A DNA stretch of 64,000 bases from Erythrobacteraceae bacterium CCH12-C2 (GTDB taxonomy: Bacteria; Pseudomonadota; Alphaproteobacteria; Sphingomonadales; Sphingomonadaceae). The notes beneath the pieces are model-generated. The model was not told the origin of the DNA, searched no databases, and saw nothing but the letters and a program-made list of their open reading frames with translations. A program made the position numbers and the translations under genes. Below, one piece after another: positions 18,024 through 27,680 of the stretch. The stretch lies in contig LSKF01000102.1 of assembly GCA_001556995.1 (NCBI GenBank), forward strand, positions 1 to 64,000, given 5' to 3'. Within the stretch, counting starts at the first letter, position 1, and each line of letters begins with the position of its first letter.

Positions 18024-19622
18024 TTACGCCGCCTCGAACTGGTTCATTGTGTTATGCGCGCCGCCTGCCTTCAGCGCAGCTTCCCCGGCGAAGTATTCCT
18101 TGTGATCATCGCCGATGTCGCTGCCTGACATGTTCTGGTGCTTCACGCAGGCAATGCCCTGACGGATTTCCTCGCGCTGCACGTTCTTGACGTAGCCAAG
18201 CATCCCCGCCTCGCCGAAGTATTCGCGGGCGAGGTTGTCGGTGCTGAGCGCCGCCGTGTGATAGGTCGGCAGGGTGATGAGGTGGTGGAAGATCCCGGCC
18301 CGGGCGGCAGCATCGCGCTGGAAGGTGCGGATCTTTTCATCGGCTTCGTCAGACAATTCAGTGCCGTCATAATCGACGCTCATCAGCTTGGCGCGGTCAT
18401 AAGCCGACACGTCCTTGCCCGCGGCTTCCCAGGCGTCGAACACCTGCTGGCGGAAGTTCAGCGTCCAGTTGAAGCTGGGCGAGTTGTTGTAGACGAGCTT
18501 GGCATTGGGCACGACTTCGCGGATGCGGTCGACCATGCCGGCGATCTGCTCGACATGCGGCTTCTCGGTCTCGATCCACAGCAGGTCTGCGCCGTTCTGG
18601 AGCGAGGTGATGCAGTCGAGCACGACGCGGTCCTCGCCCGTGCCGGGACGGAACTGGAACAGGTTGGAGGGTAGGCGCTTAGGCGCGAGCAGCTTACCGT
18701 CGCGGCTGATGAACACCTGACCATTGGTGATGTTGGCGGGATCGACTTCATCGGCATCGAGGAAGCTGTTGTACTGGTCACCCAGATCGCCCGGCTCCTT
18801 AGTGAAGGCGATCTGCTTGGTGAGACCAGCGCCGAGCGAATCGGTGCGGGCGACGATGATGCCGTCTTCCACACCCATTTCGAGGAAGGCGTGACGGCAG
18901 GCGCGGATCTTCTGGAGAAAATCCTCGTGCGGCACGGTGACCTTGCCGTCCTGGTGACCGCACTGCTTTTCGTCCGAGACCTGATTTTCGATCTGGAGGG
19001 CGCAAGCACCCGCTTCGATCATCTTCTTGGCGAGGAGGTAGGTCGCCTCGGCATTGCCGAACCCTGCGTCGATATCGGCGATGATCGGCACCACGTGGGT
19101 TTCGTAGTTGTCGATCGCGTTTTCGATGCGCTTGGCTTCCACCGCGTCACCCGCCTTGCGGGCGTTGTCGAGGGCGCGGAACATCATACCGAGTTCGCGG
19201 GCATCGGCCTGCTTGAGGAAGGTGTAGAGTTCTTCGATCAAAGCGGGAACGCTGGTCTTTTCATGCATCGACTGGTCGGGCAGGGGGCCGAATTCGCTGC
19301 GCAGCGCGGCGACCATCCAGCCCGAGAGGTAGAGGTAGCGGCGCTTGGTGCTGCCGAAATGCTTCTTGATGGCGATCAGCTTCTGCTGGGCGATGAAGCC
19401 GTGCCAGCAGCCCAGCGACTGGGTGTATTGCGCGGGATCAGCGTCATAGGCAGCCATGTCGGCGCGCATGATCTTGGCGGTGTGCTTGGCGATTTCGAGG
19501 CCGGTGGCGAAGCGGTTCTGGATGACCATGCGCGCGGCGTTCTCGGGATCGATCGCGGCCCAGCTCGGCCCGTTCGCAGCAACGACTTCGCGCATCCGGG
19601 TGATCGTGTTCTGGTAGGTCAT
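18024..19622 (-). CDS. aceA: Isocitrate lyase
   Basis: A 532-residue glyoxylate-shunt enzyme cleaving isocitrate to succinate and glyoxylate. It is the long form (about 530 residues), as in Pseudomonas. The catalytic cysteine lies in DEKQCGHQDGKVTVPHEDF, where the usual KKCGH reads KQCGH, a variant of the long form. The start MTYQNTITRMREVV at 19622 follows GGAG; upstream in-frame codons look non-coding. It is transcribed divergently from an ScfR-type regulator, which is the likely controller of acetate/fatty-acid-dependent expression. Confidence 0.96.
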   Translation of the reverse strand: MTYQNTITRMREVVAANGPSWAAIDPENAARMVIQNRFATGLEIAKHTAKIMRADMAAYDADPAQYTQSLGCWHGFIAQQKLIAIKKHFGSTKRRYLYLSGWMVAALRSEFGPLPDQSMHEKTSVPALIEELYTFLKQADARELGMMFRALDNARKAGDAVEAKRIENAIDNYETHVVPIIADIDAGFGNAEATYLLAKKMIEAGACALQIENQVSDEKQCGHQDGKVTVPHEDFLQKIRACRHAFLEMGVEDGIIVARTDSLGAGLTKQIAFTKEPGDLGDQYNSFLDADEVDPANITNGQVFISRDGKLLAPKRLPSNLFQFRPGTGEDRVVLDCITSLQNGADLLWIETEKPHVEQIAGMVDRIREVVPNAKLVYNNSPSFNWTLNFRQQVFDAWEAAGKDVSAYDRAKLMSVDYDGTELSDEADEKIRTFQRDAAARAGIFHHLITLPTYHTAALSTDNLAREYFGEAGMLGYVKNVQREEIRQGIACVKHQNMSGSDIGDDHKEYFAGEAALKAGGAHNTMNQFEAA

Positions 19623-19776
19623 AGGCGTCTCCTGTCGGTCCAGCGGCGCGGAGGGGATCTGGATGAGTCGCGCCATCGGGTGGGCTCGCATTGCCTTGCT
19701 GCGCTGCATCATGACAGGAAAAATTACAGATAATCGTGTCGCTATGCCGACAATTGCCCGCAATCTTGTGTCAAGA

Positions 19777-19792
19777 TGTAAAATAATTTACA
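19777..19792. promoter_or_regulatory. Palindromic operator candidate in the aceA-scfR intergenic region
   Basis: TGTAAAATAATTTACA has perfect six-base arms (TGTAAA/TTTACA) around a four-base spacer. It lies 10 bases before the regulator ATG and 155 bases upstream of aceA. It is the only strong AT-rich palindrome in this divergent region, so it is a candidate site for autoregulation by the adjacent XRE/ScfR protein. Binding is inferred. Confidence 0.5.
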
Positions 19793-19802
19793 CGCCGAGA
19801 CC

Positions 19803-21149
19803 ATGGCCGACACCACCCTTCTTGCCGGACCCGCCCTGCGCCGCCTGCGCAAGCGCGAAAGTCTCACGCAGGCCGCCATGGCGAGCCTGCTCGGCATTTC
19901 GCCGTCTTATCTCAACCTGATCGAACGCAACCAGCGCCCGCTCTCGGCGCGCGTGCTGGTGCAGGTGATCGAACGCTTTGACTTCGACCCGCGCTCCCTG
20001 CGCGAAGATGACGCGATCGGGGGGATCGACGGGATGGTGCGGCGGCTCGCAGACAAGCGCTTTGCCGATCTCGGGATCGACCGCGAGGAAGTGCAGGAGT
20101 TTCTCTCCGCCGCCCCGCAGGTCGCTGCTGCCTTTGCGCGGCTCTATGATACCGGCGGGAGTGAACGCAGCGTGGTCGAGGACACCGCCGCCGCCGCCCG
20201 CCGCGCGGTCGAGCGCTGGCAGAACCACTTCGCCGATCTTGATCATGCCGCCGAAGACCTCGCCGATGAGCTGCGCCTCTCGCGCGGAGAAATCAGCGCC
20301 GCTCTCGGCGAGCGGCTGCGCGAGAAGCACCAGTTGCAAGTGCGGATCCTTCCTGCCGAGGTAATGCCCGGACAGGTCCACCGGCTCGATCTCCACGCGC
20401 GGCAATTGCAGCTGTCTGAGATGCTGCCGGGCGCGGCGCGGCGGTTCCAGATTGCACGCCAGGTCGGCGCGCTGGAAATGCGCGAGGGGATCGAGACACT
20501 GGTGGCAGGGGCCGGACTGACCACACCCGAGGCGCGGGATGCTTTTCGTGAGCATATCACCGATTATCTCGCAGGCGCGCTGCTGCTGCCTTATCGCCGT
20601 TTCCTGCGGGCTTGCGAGCAGACGGGCTATGATCTTGCCGTGCTGCAACGCCGCTTTGCCGTGAGCTTTGACCAAGTGGCGCAGCGATTGACCACGCTGG
20701 GCCGCGTGGGCGAGCGGGGCTTGCCGTTCTTCAGCGCGATCATCGACCGGGCCGGCCGGATGGTCAGCTTTACCGCCGGGGGCAGCGGCGCGCTCTATCC
20801 GCTGGAAAGCGCGCGCTGGCCCGCTTGGATCCCCTACGCGGCTTTCGAACGGCCTGGTGCGGTGCTGACGCAGGCCGCCCTGTTCGGTGAGGGCGAAGCG
20901 GCGGCGCGGCATTGGTTCACCATCACCCGCACGGTTGATGGCGACGGCGTAATGTGTTCCGCCCGCCGCGCGGTGGTGCTCGGGATCGAGGCGCGCTTTG
21001 CCGGAGACCTCGCCCATGCACGCGGCGTCTCGCTCGATCGGGCCGATGCGGTCCCCGTGGGGACACCCTGCGGTCGTTGTGGGCGGATCGAGTGCCTCAC
21101 CCCGGCACCGGCCCGATTGGCCAATAGCCTTGGCGGACAGCGCACCTAG
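19803..21149 (+). CDS. Short-chain fatty acyl-CoA regulator (ScfR/RamB family, XRE HTH)
   Basis: A 448-residue regulator. Residues 6-65 are an XRE helix-turn-helix (LTQAAMASLLGISPSYLNLI). The centre contains an ImmA/IrrE-like segment (residues about 150-290). The C-terminal DUF2083/ScfR region ends with CGRCGRIEC, a cysteine cluster typical of the family. RamB and ScfR homologues control isocitrate lyase or propionate/acetate genes, which matches its divergent position to aceA. It has no clear ribosome site. Confidence 0.85.
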   Translation: MADTTLLAGPALRRLRKRESLTQAAMASLLGISPSYLNLIERNQRPLSARVLVQVIERFDFDPRSLREDDAIGGIDGMVRRLADKRFADLGIDREEVQEFLSAAPQVAAAFARLYDTGGSERSVVEDTAAAARRAVERWQNHFADLDHAAEDLADELRLSRGEISAALGERLREKHQLQVRILPAEVMPGQVHRLDLHARQLQLSEMLPGAARRFQIARQVGALEMREGIETLVAGAGLTTPEARDAFREHITDYLAGALLLPYRRFLRACEQTGYDLAVLQRRFAVSFDQVAQRLTTLGRVGERGLPFFSAIIDRAGRMVSFTAGGSGALYPLESARWPAWIPYAAFERPGAVLTQAALFGEGEAAARHWFTITRTVDGDGVMCSARRAVVLGIEARFAGDLAHARGVSLDRADAVPVGTPCGRCGRIECLTPAPARLANSLGGQRT

Positions 21150-21201
21150 CTTTCATCATACACGTGGTTGGTGCGCATCGCTGCCTGCCTACTGCATCAG
21201 T

Positions 21202-21216
21202 GTTGTAAAATTTACC
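21202..21216. promoter_or_regulatory. Second TGTAAA-like site upstream of the glycosyltransferase gene
   Basis: The stretch TTGTAAAATTTACC carries GTAAA and TTTAC arms separated by one base, resembling but not equal to the 19777 palindrome. It is 60 bases upstream of the glycosyltransferase ATG. It could be a related operator or a chance AT-rich stretch. Confidence 0.25.
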
Positions 21217-21276
21217 GACACTTAATGTCTCTTGGTTAAGGCAGGGCAAGCTTCGCACCAAAGGCCTGCCCCTTCA

Positions 21277-22662
21277 ATGATCCGCCTGTTCAAGCATTAC
21301 ATTCCCCACGCCGTGCTTCTGCTTGGCCTGCTTGATCTGGGGCTGCTGATCCTGGCGAGCGAGCTCGCGTGGCAGTTTCGCGCCCAGCAGATTGGCATGG
21401 AGATCGGCCTTGTTGGTGATCGCTGGATCGCCTTGCTGGGCACGGCTTCGGTAATCTGGCTCGCGATGATCGCGGTGGGGGTTTACGGCCCCAACGCCCT
21501 GCGATCGCTGCGTTTTGCAGGTGCGCGGTTATTGGTGGCGATCAGCCTTGGGATTATCGGCCTTGCGGTGGTGGACTTCATCATCCCGACTGATCTGTTC
21601 TGGCGCTCCACCCTGTTTTACACGATGGGGCTGGCCATCCTTGTCCTCGTTTCCGACCGAATTCTGCTCAACAGCTTTTTGGGCTCCTCCGCCTTCCGCC
21701 GCCGGGTGATGGTGCTTGGTGCGGGCTCACGGGCACAGCGTCTGCGTGAATTGGGCGAGAAGCCCGAGACCGGTTTCGCCATCGTCGCCTATGTCGCGAT
21801 GAGCGATGATCCCCGCATTGTGGAAGAGGCGATCCCGCGCTCCGCGATCCATGATCTGGGGCGTTTCGTGGAGAACCTGGGCGTTTCCGAGGTGGTCCTC
21901 GCGCTCCAGGAACGCCGCAATGCCCTGCCGCTCAAAGACTTGCTGCGGATCAAGACCAAGGGCGTGCATGTTAATGATTTCTCGAGCTTTCTCGAGCGTG
22001 AGACGGGCCGAGTCGATCTCGACACCGTCAATCCCAGCTGGCTGATCTTCTCCGACGGTTTTTCGAGCGGGCGGATGTTTTCGAGCGCGGTGAAACGCAT
22101 CTTCGATATCACCGCGAGCGTGATCCTGCTGACCCTGACGCTGCCGATCATCGCCTTGTTTGCCGTGCTGGTGAAGCTCGACAGCAAGGGGCCAGCATTC
22201 TTTCGTCAGACCCGCGTTGGGCTTTACGGCGAGCCGTTCACCCTGATCAAGCTGCGCTCGATGCGCACAGATGCCGAAAAGGACGGCGCCAAGTGGGCCG
22301 AAAAGGATGACCCGCGCATCACCCGGCTCGGCCGCTTTATCCGCAAGGTGCGGATTGACGAACTGCCGCAGACCTGGAGCGTGCTGATGGGCCAGATGAG
22401 CTTTGTCGGCCCCCGTCCTGAGGTGCCTGCGTTTGTTGAAAGCCTGGAAGAGCAAATCCCGTTCTACAGCGAACGGCACATGGTCAAGCCGGGGATCACA
22501 GGCTGGGCGCAGATCAATTACCCCTATGGCGCCTCGGTTGAGGATAGCCGCAGCAAGCTCGAATATGATCTCTATTATGCCAAGAATTACACGCCCTTTC
22601 TCGACTTCGTGATCCTGCTGCAGACCCTGCGGGTGATCCTGTGGCCGGAGGGTGCGCGATGA
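21277..22662 (+). CDS. Exopolysaccharide polyprenyl-glycosylphosphotransferase (PEP-CTERM-associated type)
   Basis: A 461-residue membrane enzyme that transfers the first sugar phosphate onto undecaprenyl phosphate for exopolysaccharide. It has four or five N-terminal membrane helices, a nucleotide-binding-like middle (VMVLGAGSRAQRLREL) and a bacterial sugar-transferase domain from RIFDITASVILLTL on. That domain includes DELPQTWSVLMGQMSFVGPR and KPGITGWAQINYPYG. The shape and neighbours match the TIGR03013 group tied to the PEP-CTERM/exosortase system. Its stop overlaps the prsK start (ATGA). Confidence 0.9.
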   Translation: MIRLFKHYIPHAVLLLGLLDLGLLILASELAWQFRAQQIGMEIGLVGDRWIALLGTASVIWLAMIAVGVYGPNALRSLRFAGARLLVAISLGIIGLAVVDFIIPTDLFWRSTLFYTMGLAILVLVSDRILLNSFLGSSAFRRRVMVLGAGSRAQRLRELGEKPETGFAIVAYVAMSDDPRIVEEAIPRSAIHDLGRFVENLGVSEVVLALQERRNALPLKDLLRIKTKGVHVNDFSSFLERETGRVDLDTVNPSWLIFSDGFSSGRMFSSAVKRIFDITASVILLTLTLPIIALFAVLVKLDSKGPAFFRQTRVGLYGEPFTLIKLRSMRTDAEKDGAKWAEKDDPRITRLGRFIRKVRIDELPQTWSVLMGQMSFVGPRPEVPAFVESLEEQIPFYSERHMVKPGITGWAQINYPYGASVEDSRSKLEYDLYYAKNYTPFLDFVILLQTLRVILWPEGAR

Positions 22663-24785
22663 TGGGCCTGGGCGGATGGCTGCCGGAGGTGGCCTTAGTG
22701 TTTTGGCTCGCGGGCGCTGTGCTGAGTGCTGCGGCAATGCTGTGGATTGCGCGGCATGGCGAGCGGGCAAGGCCGGACCGCAGACCGCTGATGATTGCAG
22801 CTGGCCTGAGCGCGGTGTGGTGCGTCATGGTAGCCTGGCTTGGTCATGGTGATGCAACGGCAGCCAGTGTGTTGGTAGCCCGCAATCTGGCGCTGACGGC
22901 GGCCATATTCAGCCTGTTTGCCGCCGACGGGCGCTCGCACAGCATGAAACCGATCCGCCCGGTGATTGCCGCCCTGGTGCTGGTGCAGCTGCTGCAACCT
23001 GTGGTCTTGTTGATCGGGGCGCGCGGGGCCAACCTTCCGGGGTTTGGCGCAGCCGTGTTCGAAGTACGGATGCTGATCGAAATGTTGGTGGCGATCGGTG
23101 TGCTGCTGTTGCTGCATAACCTTTATGCGGGTGCTGCCAATGGAATGAGACCCATTCTGCGTTGGACTGGAATGGCGCTGACCGGGATCTTTGCTTATGA
23201 TCTCAATCTGGCCATGGCCGCCTATCTGAGCGGACAGGATCCGGTGATTTTGAGCGATCTTCGCGGCTTGTTCGTGGGGGGCATGGCGGCGCTGTTTGCA
23301 CTCGGTATGAACGCTGCGGGGCCGCGGGTGCAGTTCAGCCCCTCGCGGGCGGTGACCTTCCGAACGCTGTCGCTTCTGCTGATTGGCGGATATCTGATTG
23401 TGATGGTGCTGGTGACCAAGTCGCTGGCGCTGATCGGCGGCGATATGGCCCGCGCGAGCCAGATTGTGTTTGTCTTTTTGGCGCTGGTCGGCGCTGCGAT
23501 TGCCCTGCCATCGCCGCGTTTGCGCAAATGGCTCAGGGTCATGGCGACAAAGCATCTGTTCCAGCATCGTTATGATTATCGCACCGAATGGCTACGCTTC
23601 ACCCGCACGATCGGCCGCGGCGGCGCGGGTCAGGCGAGCTTGCAAGAGCGTGCGGTTCAGGCGCTCGCTGACATCACTGATAGCCCTGCGGGCATGTTGC
23701 TGATGCCCAATGAAGAAGCCCAGCTCGAACTCACTGCGCGCTGGAACTGGCCGACGATCGCAGTTCCTGCGATCGCAGCAGAATACGGGCTGTCCTCGCT
23801 GCTTGAGCAGCATCACCTGGTACTTTCCTTCGATGAGGTTCGGCGCGGGATCGATCATTACGGCGAACAGGCGCAGGTGCCAGCTTGGTTGATTGAGGCC
23901 GAGGACGCTTGGGCGCTGGTGCCGCTCCTCCATTTCGACCGCCTGGTCGGCGCGATCGTGCTGGCACGTCCGCGGATCGAGCGGCACCTCGATTGGGAAG
24001 ATTTCGATCTGCTGCGCGTCGCGGGCCAGCAGCTCGCCAGCTATCTATCCGAGCAGGCCGGACAGCAGGCGTTGATGGATGCCACCCGCTTCGATGAATT
24101 CAACCGCCGCATGGCGTTTGTGATGCATGACATCAAGAACCTCGCCAGCCAGCTTTCCTTGCTGTCGGCCAATGCCGAAAAACACGCCGACAATCCGGCG
24201 TTCCGGGCCGATATGCTGGTCACGTTGCGCAATGCCACCGACAAGCTTTCGATGCTGCTGGCGCGATTGGGACGGTACTCGCCGGGGCAGGTGCAAGGGT
24301 TGGAGGCTATCGCGCTCGGCGATCTTGCTCAGACCCTCGCGGACCGGTTCAGGCCCGTGCATCCGGTGGCCTTGACGCGGAACCAGCCCGTCATGGTGAT
24401 GGGCGACCGTGATGCGCTCGAACAGGCGCTGATCCACCTGATCCAGAATGCGATCGATGCCAGCAAGCCGGATATGCCGGTTCTGCTCGACGTCACGGCC
24501 GAAGGCCTCAACGGCACCATTGCTGTGATCGATTCCGGAGTCGGCATGAGCCCTGAATTCGTCAGGACTGGCCTTTTCAAGCCATTCGTCTCGTCCAAAC
24601 AGGGCGGATTCGGCATCGGCGCGTTTGAGGCGCGTGAGATGATCAAGGCCATGGGTGGGCGCGTCTCGGTCGAGTCCCAGAAAGGGCTCGGTACGCGGTT
24701 CAACGTGGTTCTCCCGGTTGCCGAGGCGGTTCGCTTGGCAGGTGCGGCCGCACCGAACACGCCCTTATCTCAAAAGGTTGCATAA
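22659..24785 (+). CDS. prsK: Sensor histidine kinase PrsK
   Basis: A 708-residue membrane kinase. About eight N-terminal membrane helices (residues 1-285) are followed by a GAF-like domain (about 320-470). The HisKA-like region has MHDIKNLASQLSLLSANAEK (phospho-acceptor His near residue 487), and the C-terminal ATPase has VIDSGVGMSPEFV and GGFGIGAFEAREMI. This order is that of PrsK of the PEP-CTERM/XrtA system. GGAGGG at 22646-22651 supports ATG 22659. prsR follows with a one-base overlap. Confidence 0.9.
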   Translation: MMGLGGWLPEVALVFWLAGAVLSAAAMLWIARHGERARPDRRPLMIAAGLSAVWCVMVAWLGHGDATAASVLVARNLALTAAIFSLFAADGRSHSMKPIRPVIAALVLVQLLQPVVLLIGARGANLPGFGAAVFEVRMLIEMLVAIGVLLLLHNLYAGAANGMRPILRWTGMALTGIFAYDLNLAMAAYLSGQDPVILSDLRGLFVGGMAALFALGMNAAGPRVQFSPSRAVTFRTLSLLLIGGYLIVMVLVTKSLALIGGDMARASQIVFVFLALVGAAIALPSPRLRKWLRVMATKHLFQHRYDYRTEWLRFTRTIGRGGAGQASLQERAVQALADITDSPAGMLLMPNEEAQLELTARWNWPTIAVPAIAAEYGLSSLLEQHHLVLSFDEVRRGIDHYGEQAQVPAWLIEAEDAWALVPLLHFDRLVGAIVLARPRIERHLDWEDFDLLRVAGQQLASYLSEQAGQQALMDATRFDEFNRRMAFVMHDIKNLASQLSLLSANAEKHADNPAFRADMLVTLRNATDKLSMLLARLGRYSPGQVQGLEAIALGDLAQTLADRFRPVHPVALTRNQPVMVMGDRDALEQALIHLIQNAIDASKPDMPVLLDVTAEGLNGTIAVIDSGVGMSPEFVRTGLFKPFVSSKQGGFGIGAFEAREMIKAMGGRVSVESQKGLGTRFNVVLPVAEAVRLAGAAAPNTPLSQKVA

Positions 24786-26149
24786 TGGCCGAAAAAAAAC
24801 CTGTCCTGCTGGTGATCGAAGATGATGCCGGCCTGCAAGCTCAGCTGAAATGGGCCTATGACGACTTCACCGTGATCATCGCCGGCGACCGTGACAGCGC
24901 GCTTGCCGCGCTGCGCGCCGAGGCGCCTGCCGTGGTGACGCTCGATCTCGGCCTGCCACCCGATCCCGATGGCACCAGCGAGGGTTTCGCCGTGCTCGAT
25001 GCGATCATGGCCTTGAAGCCCGATACCAAGGTGATCGTCGCGAGCGGCCATGGTGCCCGCGAGAGCGCCCTCGTGGCCATCGCCCGGGGGGCCTATGATT
25101 TTTACCACAAGCCCATCGATATTGAGGCGCTGGGTCTGATTGTGCGCCGGGCCTTCAATCTGCGCGCGATCGAGGAGGAAAACCGCCGTCTCCTCGCCAG
25201 CAGCAGTGCCGACAAAACTGTCCTCGGCCGCCTGATCACCGGCGCGCCAGAGATGGTGAAGGTCGCGCGCACGATCGAACGGGTGGCGCGCACCAGCGTT
25301 TCGGTGATGCTGCTCGGCGCAAGCGGGACCGGCAAGGAATTGCTCGCGCAAGGCCTCCACGATGCCAGCGACCGCGCAGACGGGCCGTTTGTGGCGATCA
25401 ATTGTGCGGCGATCCCCGAAAACCTGCTCGAAAGCGAGCTTTTCGGGCACGAGAAGGGCGCGTTTACCGGAGCGATCAAGACCACCGAGGGCAAGATCGA
25501 AAGCGCCCATGGCGGTACGCTGTTCCTGGACGAGGTGGGTGATATTCCGCTGCCGTTGCAGGTGAAACTGCTGCGTTTCCTGCAGGAACGCACCATCGAG
25601 CGGGTCGGCGGGCGGCGCGCGATTGCGGTCAACACCCGGATTGTGTGCGCGACCCATCAGGACCTCGAAAGCATGATCCAGCACGGGCATTTCCGCGAAG
25701 ACCTGTTTTATCGCCTCGCCGAAATCGTTGTGCGCATCCCGGGCCTTGCCGAAAGGCATGGCGATCCGGTGCTGCTCGCCAAGGTGTTTCTCAAGCGCTT
25801 TGCCGCCGAGATGAACCCTGTCGTCACGGGGTTTGCCCCCGATGCCTTGGCCGCCATCGATGCGCATGACTGGCCGGGCAATGTCCGCGAGTTGGAAAAC
25901 AGGGTGAAGCGCGCGGTGATCATGGCCGATGGCAAGCTCGTCAGCGCGGACGATCTCGATTTCGGCAGTATCGGCGACGAGGATGCCGATGTCCTCAACC
26001 TCAAAGCCGCGCGAGAAGCGGCTGACCGGCGCGTGATCCGTCACGCGCTGGCCCGCAGCGAAGGCAATATATCGAGCACCGCCAAACTGCTCGGGATCAG
26101 CCGCCCGACGCTCTATGATCTGCTCAAGCAGTATGATCTGCAAACGTGA
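24785..26149 (+). CDS. prsR: Sigma-54-dependent response regulator PrsR
   Basis: A 454-residue NtrC-type activator. The receiver domain (residues 5-125) has the phospho-acceptor in TLDLGLPPDPDG. The AAA+ domain has Walker A GASGTGKELL, the sigma-54 contact loop KGAFTGA, and GGTLFLDEVGDIPL. A Fis-type HTH closes the protein (ISSTAKLLGISRPTLYDLL). It is the partner of PrsK by gene coupling (TAATG overlap). In other bacteria PrsR with RpoN switches on PEP-CTERM protein genes; target promoters here were not identified. Confidence 0.93.
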   Translation: MAEKKPVLLVIEDDAGLQAQLKWAYDDFTVIIAGDRDSALAALRAEAPAVVTLDLGLPPDPDGTSEGFAVLDAIMALKPDTKVIVASGHGARESALVAIARGAYDFYHKPIDIEALGLIVRRAFNLRAIEEENRRLLASSSADKTVLGRLITGAPEMVKVARTIERVARTSVSVMLLGASGTGKELLAQGLHDASDRADGPFVAINCAAIPENLLESELFGHEKGAFTGAIKTTEGKIESAHGGTLFLDEVGDIPLPLQVKLLRFLQERTIERVGGRRAIAVNTRIVCATHQDLESMIQHGHFREDLFYRLAEIVVRIPGLAERHGDPVLLAKVFLKRFAAEMNPVVTGFAPDALAAIDAHDWPGNVRELENRVKRAVIMADGKLVSADDLDFGSIGDEDADVLNLKAAREAADRRVIRHALARSEGNISSTAKLLGISRPTLYDLLKQYDLQT

Positions 26150-27632
26150 TCCTTTGCGAGCACTGATCGCGTCAGGGCTCGGCCTTGCGTTGTTCCTGAC
26201 GGGGTGCGGCGGCGAGACGACCCCTTCACCGGACGCGGACCAGGCGGCAGCGGATCGTGCTCGATTTGCAGCACTGCTTGCCGAAGCGGACCGGGCAATG
26301 GCGCAGGGGCAATTGGCCAATGCTGGGCGCAAGCTTGATGAAGCGCGCGACCTGGCACCCGAAAATCCCGATCTTTGGGTTGCCATTGCCCACTTGCGGT
26401 TTCGCGGCGGCGAACACCTGACCGCATTGGAGGCTGCCGATCAGGCACTTGCGTTCGGCCCGGATCATGCGCCCGCGTTGCTCCTGCGCGCGCTGATGGT
26501 GCGCGATGCGCATGGTTTTGCGGCAGCCAAGCCGTGGTTTGTGGCGGCGCTCGCTGCGGACCCTGGCAACCCCGAGATCTGGGCCGAATATGCAGCGGTA
26601 CTTGGCGATGGGGGAGATCATGCGGCAATGCTTGCCGCGGTCCGCAGGCTTGCCGACATCGCGCCAGAGGATCCGCGGGTGGCATTTTTGCAAGCGGTTC
26701 TGGCTGCACGTGGAGGCGAGAATACCCTGGCCCGCAATCTGCTGGTCCGCAGCGGCATGGCAGAGCGGGGGGTCGCCTCGGCCATGCTGCTCGATGCTGT
26801 GCTCAGCCTTGCGGAAGGCAATCCCGACAGCGCGGCAATCACCTTGGATACGCTGTCGGCGCGGCAGCCGGCTAACCCAATTTATCGCGAGCTGCTTGCT
26901 CATGCTTTGCTGGTGGGAGGGCGAGAGGTTGAATTGGTGCAGCGCTTTGCCGCTGAGGCGGAGCGACCCGAAACTTCGGCCTATCTACTCACGCTTGTTG
27001 CCCGCGCACATGAGCGACTGGGCGAACGAGCCGAGGCCGCGCCCTTGCTTGCACGGGCCTATGGGAGAGCCAGACAGCGGCCGGTGGTTCTGGCCGCGCG
27101 TCCTGGTCTGCCGGAGCCGACGGCGCAAGCGCGCTCAATGGCAGAGGCAAGAAATTGGGCGGAGGTGCGCGTCTCCGCCGAGGCGCTGCGTTCGCGCTTT
27201 CCGGCCTCAGCCGATGTAGCGAGCCTATCAGGCGACGCGGCGCTTGCCGCGGGTGACCCGCGCAGCGCGCTTGAGGCCTATGCGCTTGCGGTTCGGGTTC
27301 GCCGACCATGGCCGCTGACGGCAAAGGCGGTCCATGCCTATCGTTTGCTCGGTGAGGATGCCGCAGCGCAGACCTTGCTAACGCGCCATGTGGCGGGGGA
27401 GCCTGATGGGATTGCCGGGCTCGTTGCGCTGGCACGGCAAAGGGCAAAGGGCGGCGATTGGCAAGGCGCGGCGCAGCTGCTTGATCACGTGATTGCACGG
27501 GGCGGCGGGCATGACCTTACTGTGCTGAGGCTGAGGCTTCAGGCCGCGCGCAGGCTAGGCAATACGGAGGAGACCGGGCGCTTTGCAAGGTTACTGACCC
27601 AGATTCGCCCGCGGGCCCTTCGCGGCGCCTAG
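26133..27632 (+). CDS. TPR-repeat lipoprotein linked to prsKR
   Basis: A 499-residue lipoprotein. The signal peptide ends in the lipobox LTGC, after LIASGLGLALF. The rest is a run of helical TPR-like repeats (for example LANAGRKLDEARDLAPENPD and ALAADPGNPEIWAEYAAVLG). By position it corresponds to PrsT, the TPR lipoprotein of PEP-CTERM clusters, but PrsT is usually about 900 residues, so this is a shorter form or a different family member. The ATG overlaps the end of prsR by 17 bases. Confidence 0.8.
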   Translation: MICKRDPLRALIASGLGLALFLTGCGGETTPSPDADQAAADRARFAALLAEADRAMAQGQLANAGRKLDEARDLAPENPDLWVAIAHLRFRGGEHLTALEAADQALAFGPDHAPALLLRALMVRDAHGFAAAKPWFVAALAADPGNPEIWAEYAAVLGDGGDHAAMLAAVRRLADIAPEDPRVAFLQAVLAARGGENTLARNLLVRSGMAERGVASAMLLDAVLSLAEGNPDSAAITLDTLSARQPANPIYRELLAHALLVGGREVELVQRFAAEAERPETSAYLLTLVARAHERLGERAEAAPLLARAYGRARQRPVVLAARPGLPEPTAQARSMAEARNWAEVRVSAEALRSRFPASADVASLSGDAALAAGDPRSALEAYALAVRVRRPWPLTAKAVHAYRLLGEDAAAQTLLTRHVAGEPDGIAGLVALARQRAKGGDWQGAAQLLDHVIARGGGHDLTVLRLRLQAARRLGNTEETGRFARLLTQIRPRALRGA

Positions 27633-27680
27633 GCTGCGGCGGCTCGACAATCGCCGCGCTGCAGGGCAGGGGGCAGCGCC

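Noticed and set aside
21165..21185. Sigma-54 (-24/-12) promoter TGGTGCGCATCGCTGC before the glycosyltransferase gene
   Set aside because: GG and GC are separated by 11 rather than 10 bases and the flanking consensus is poor.
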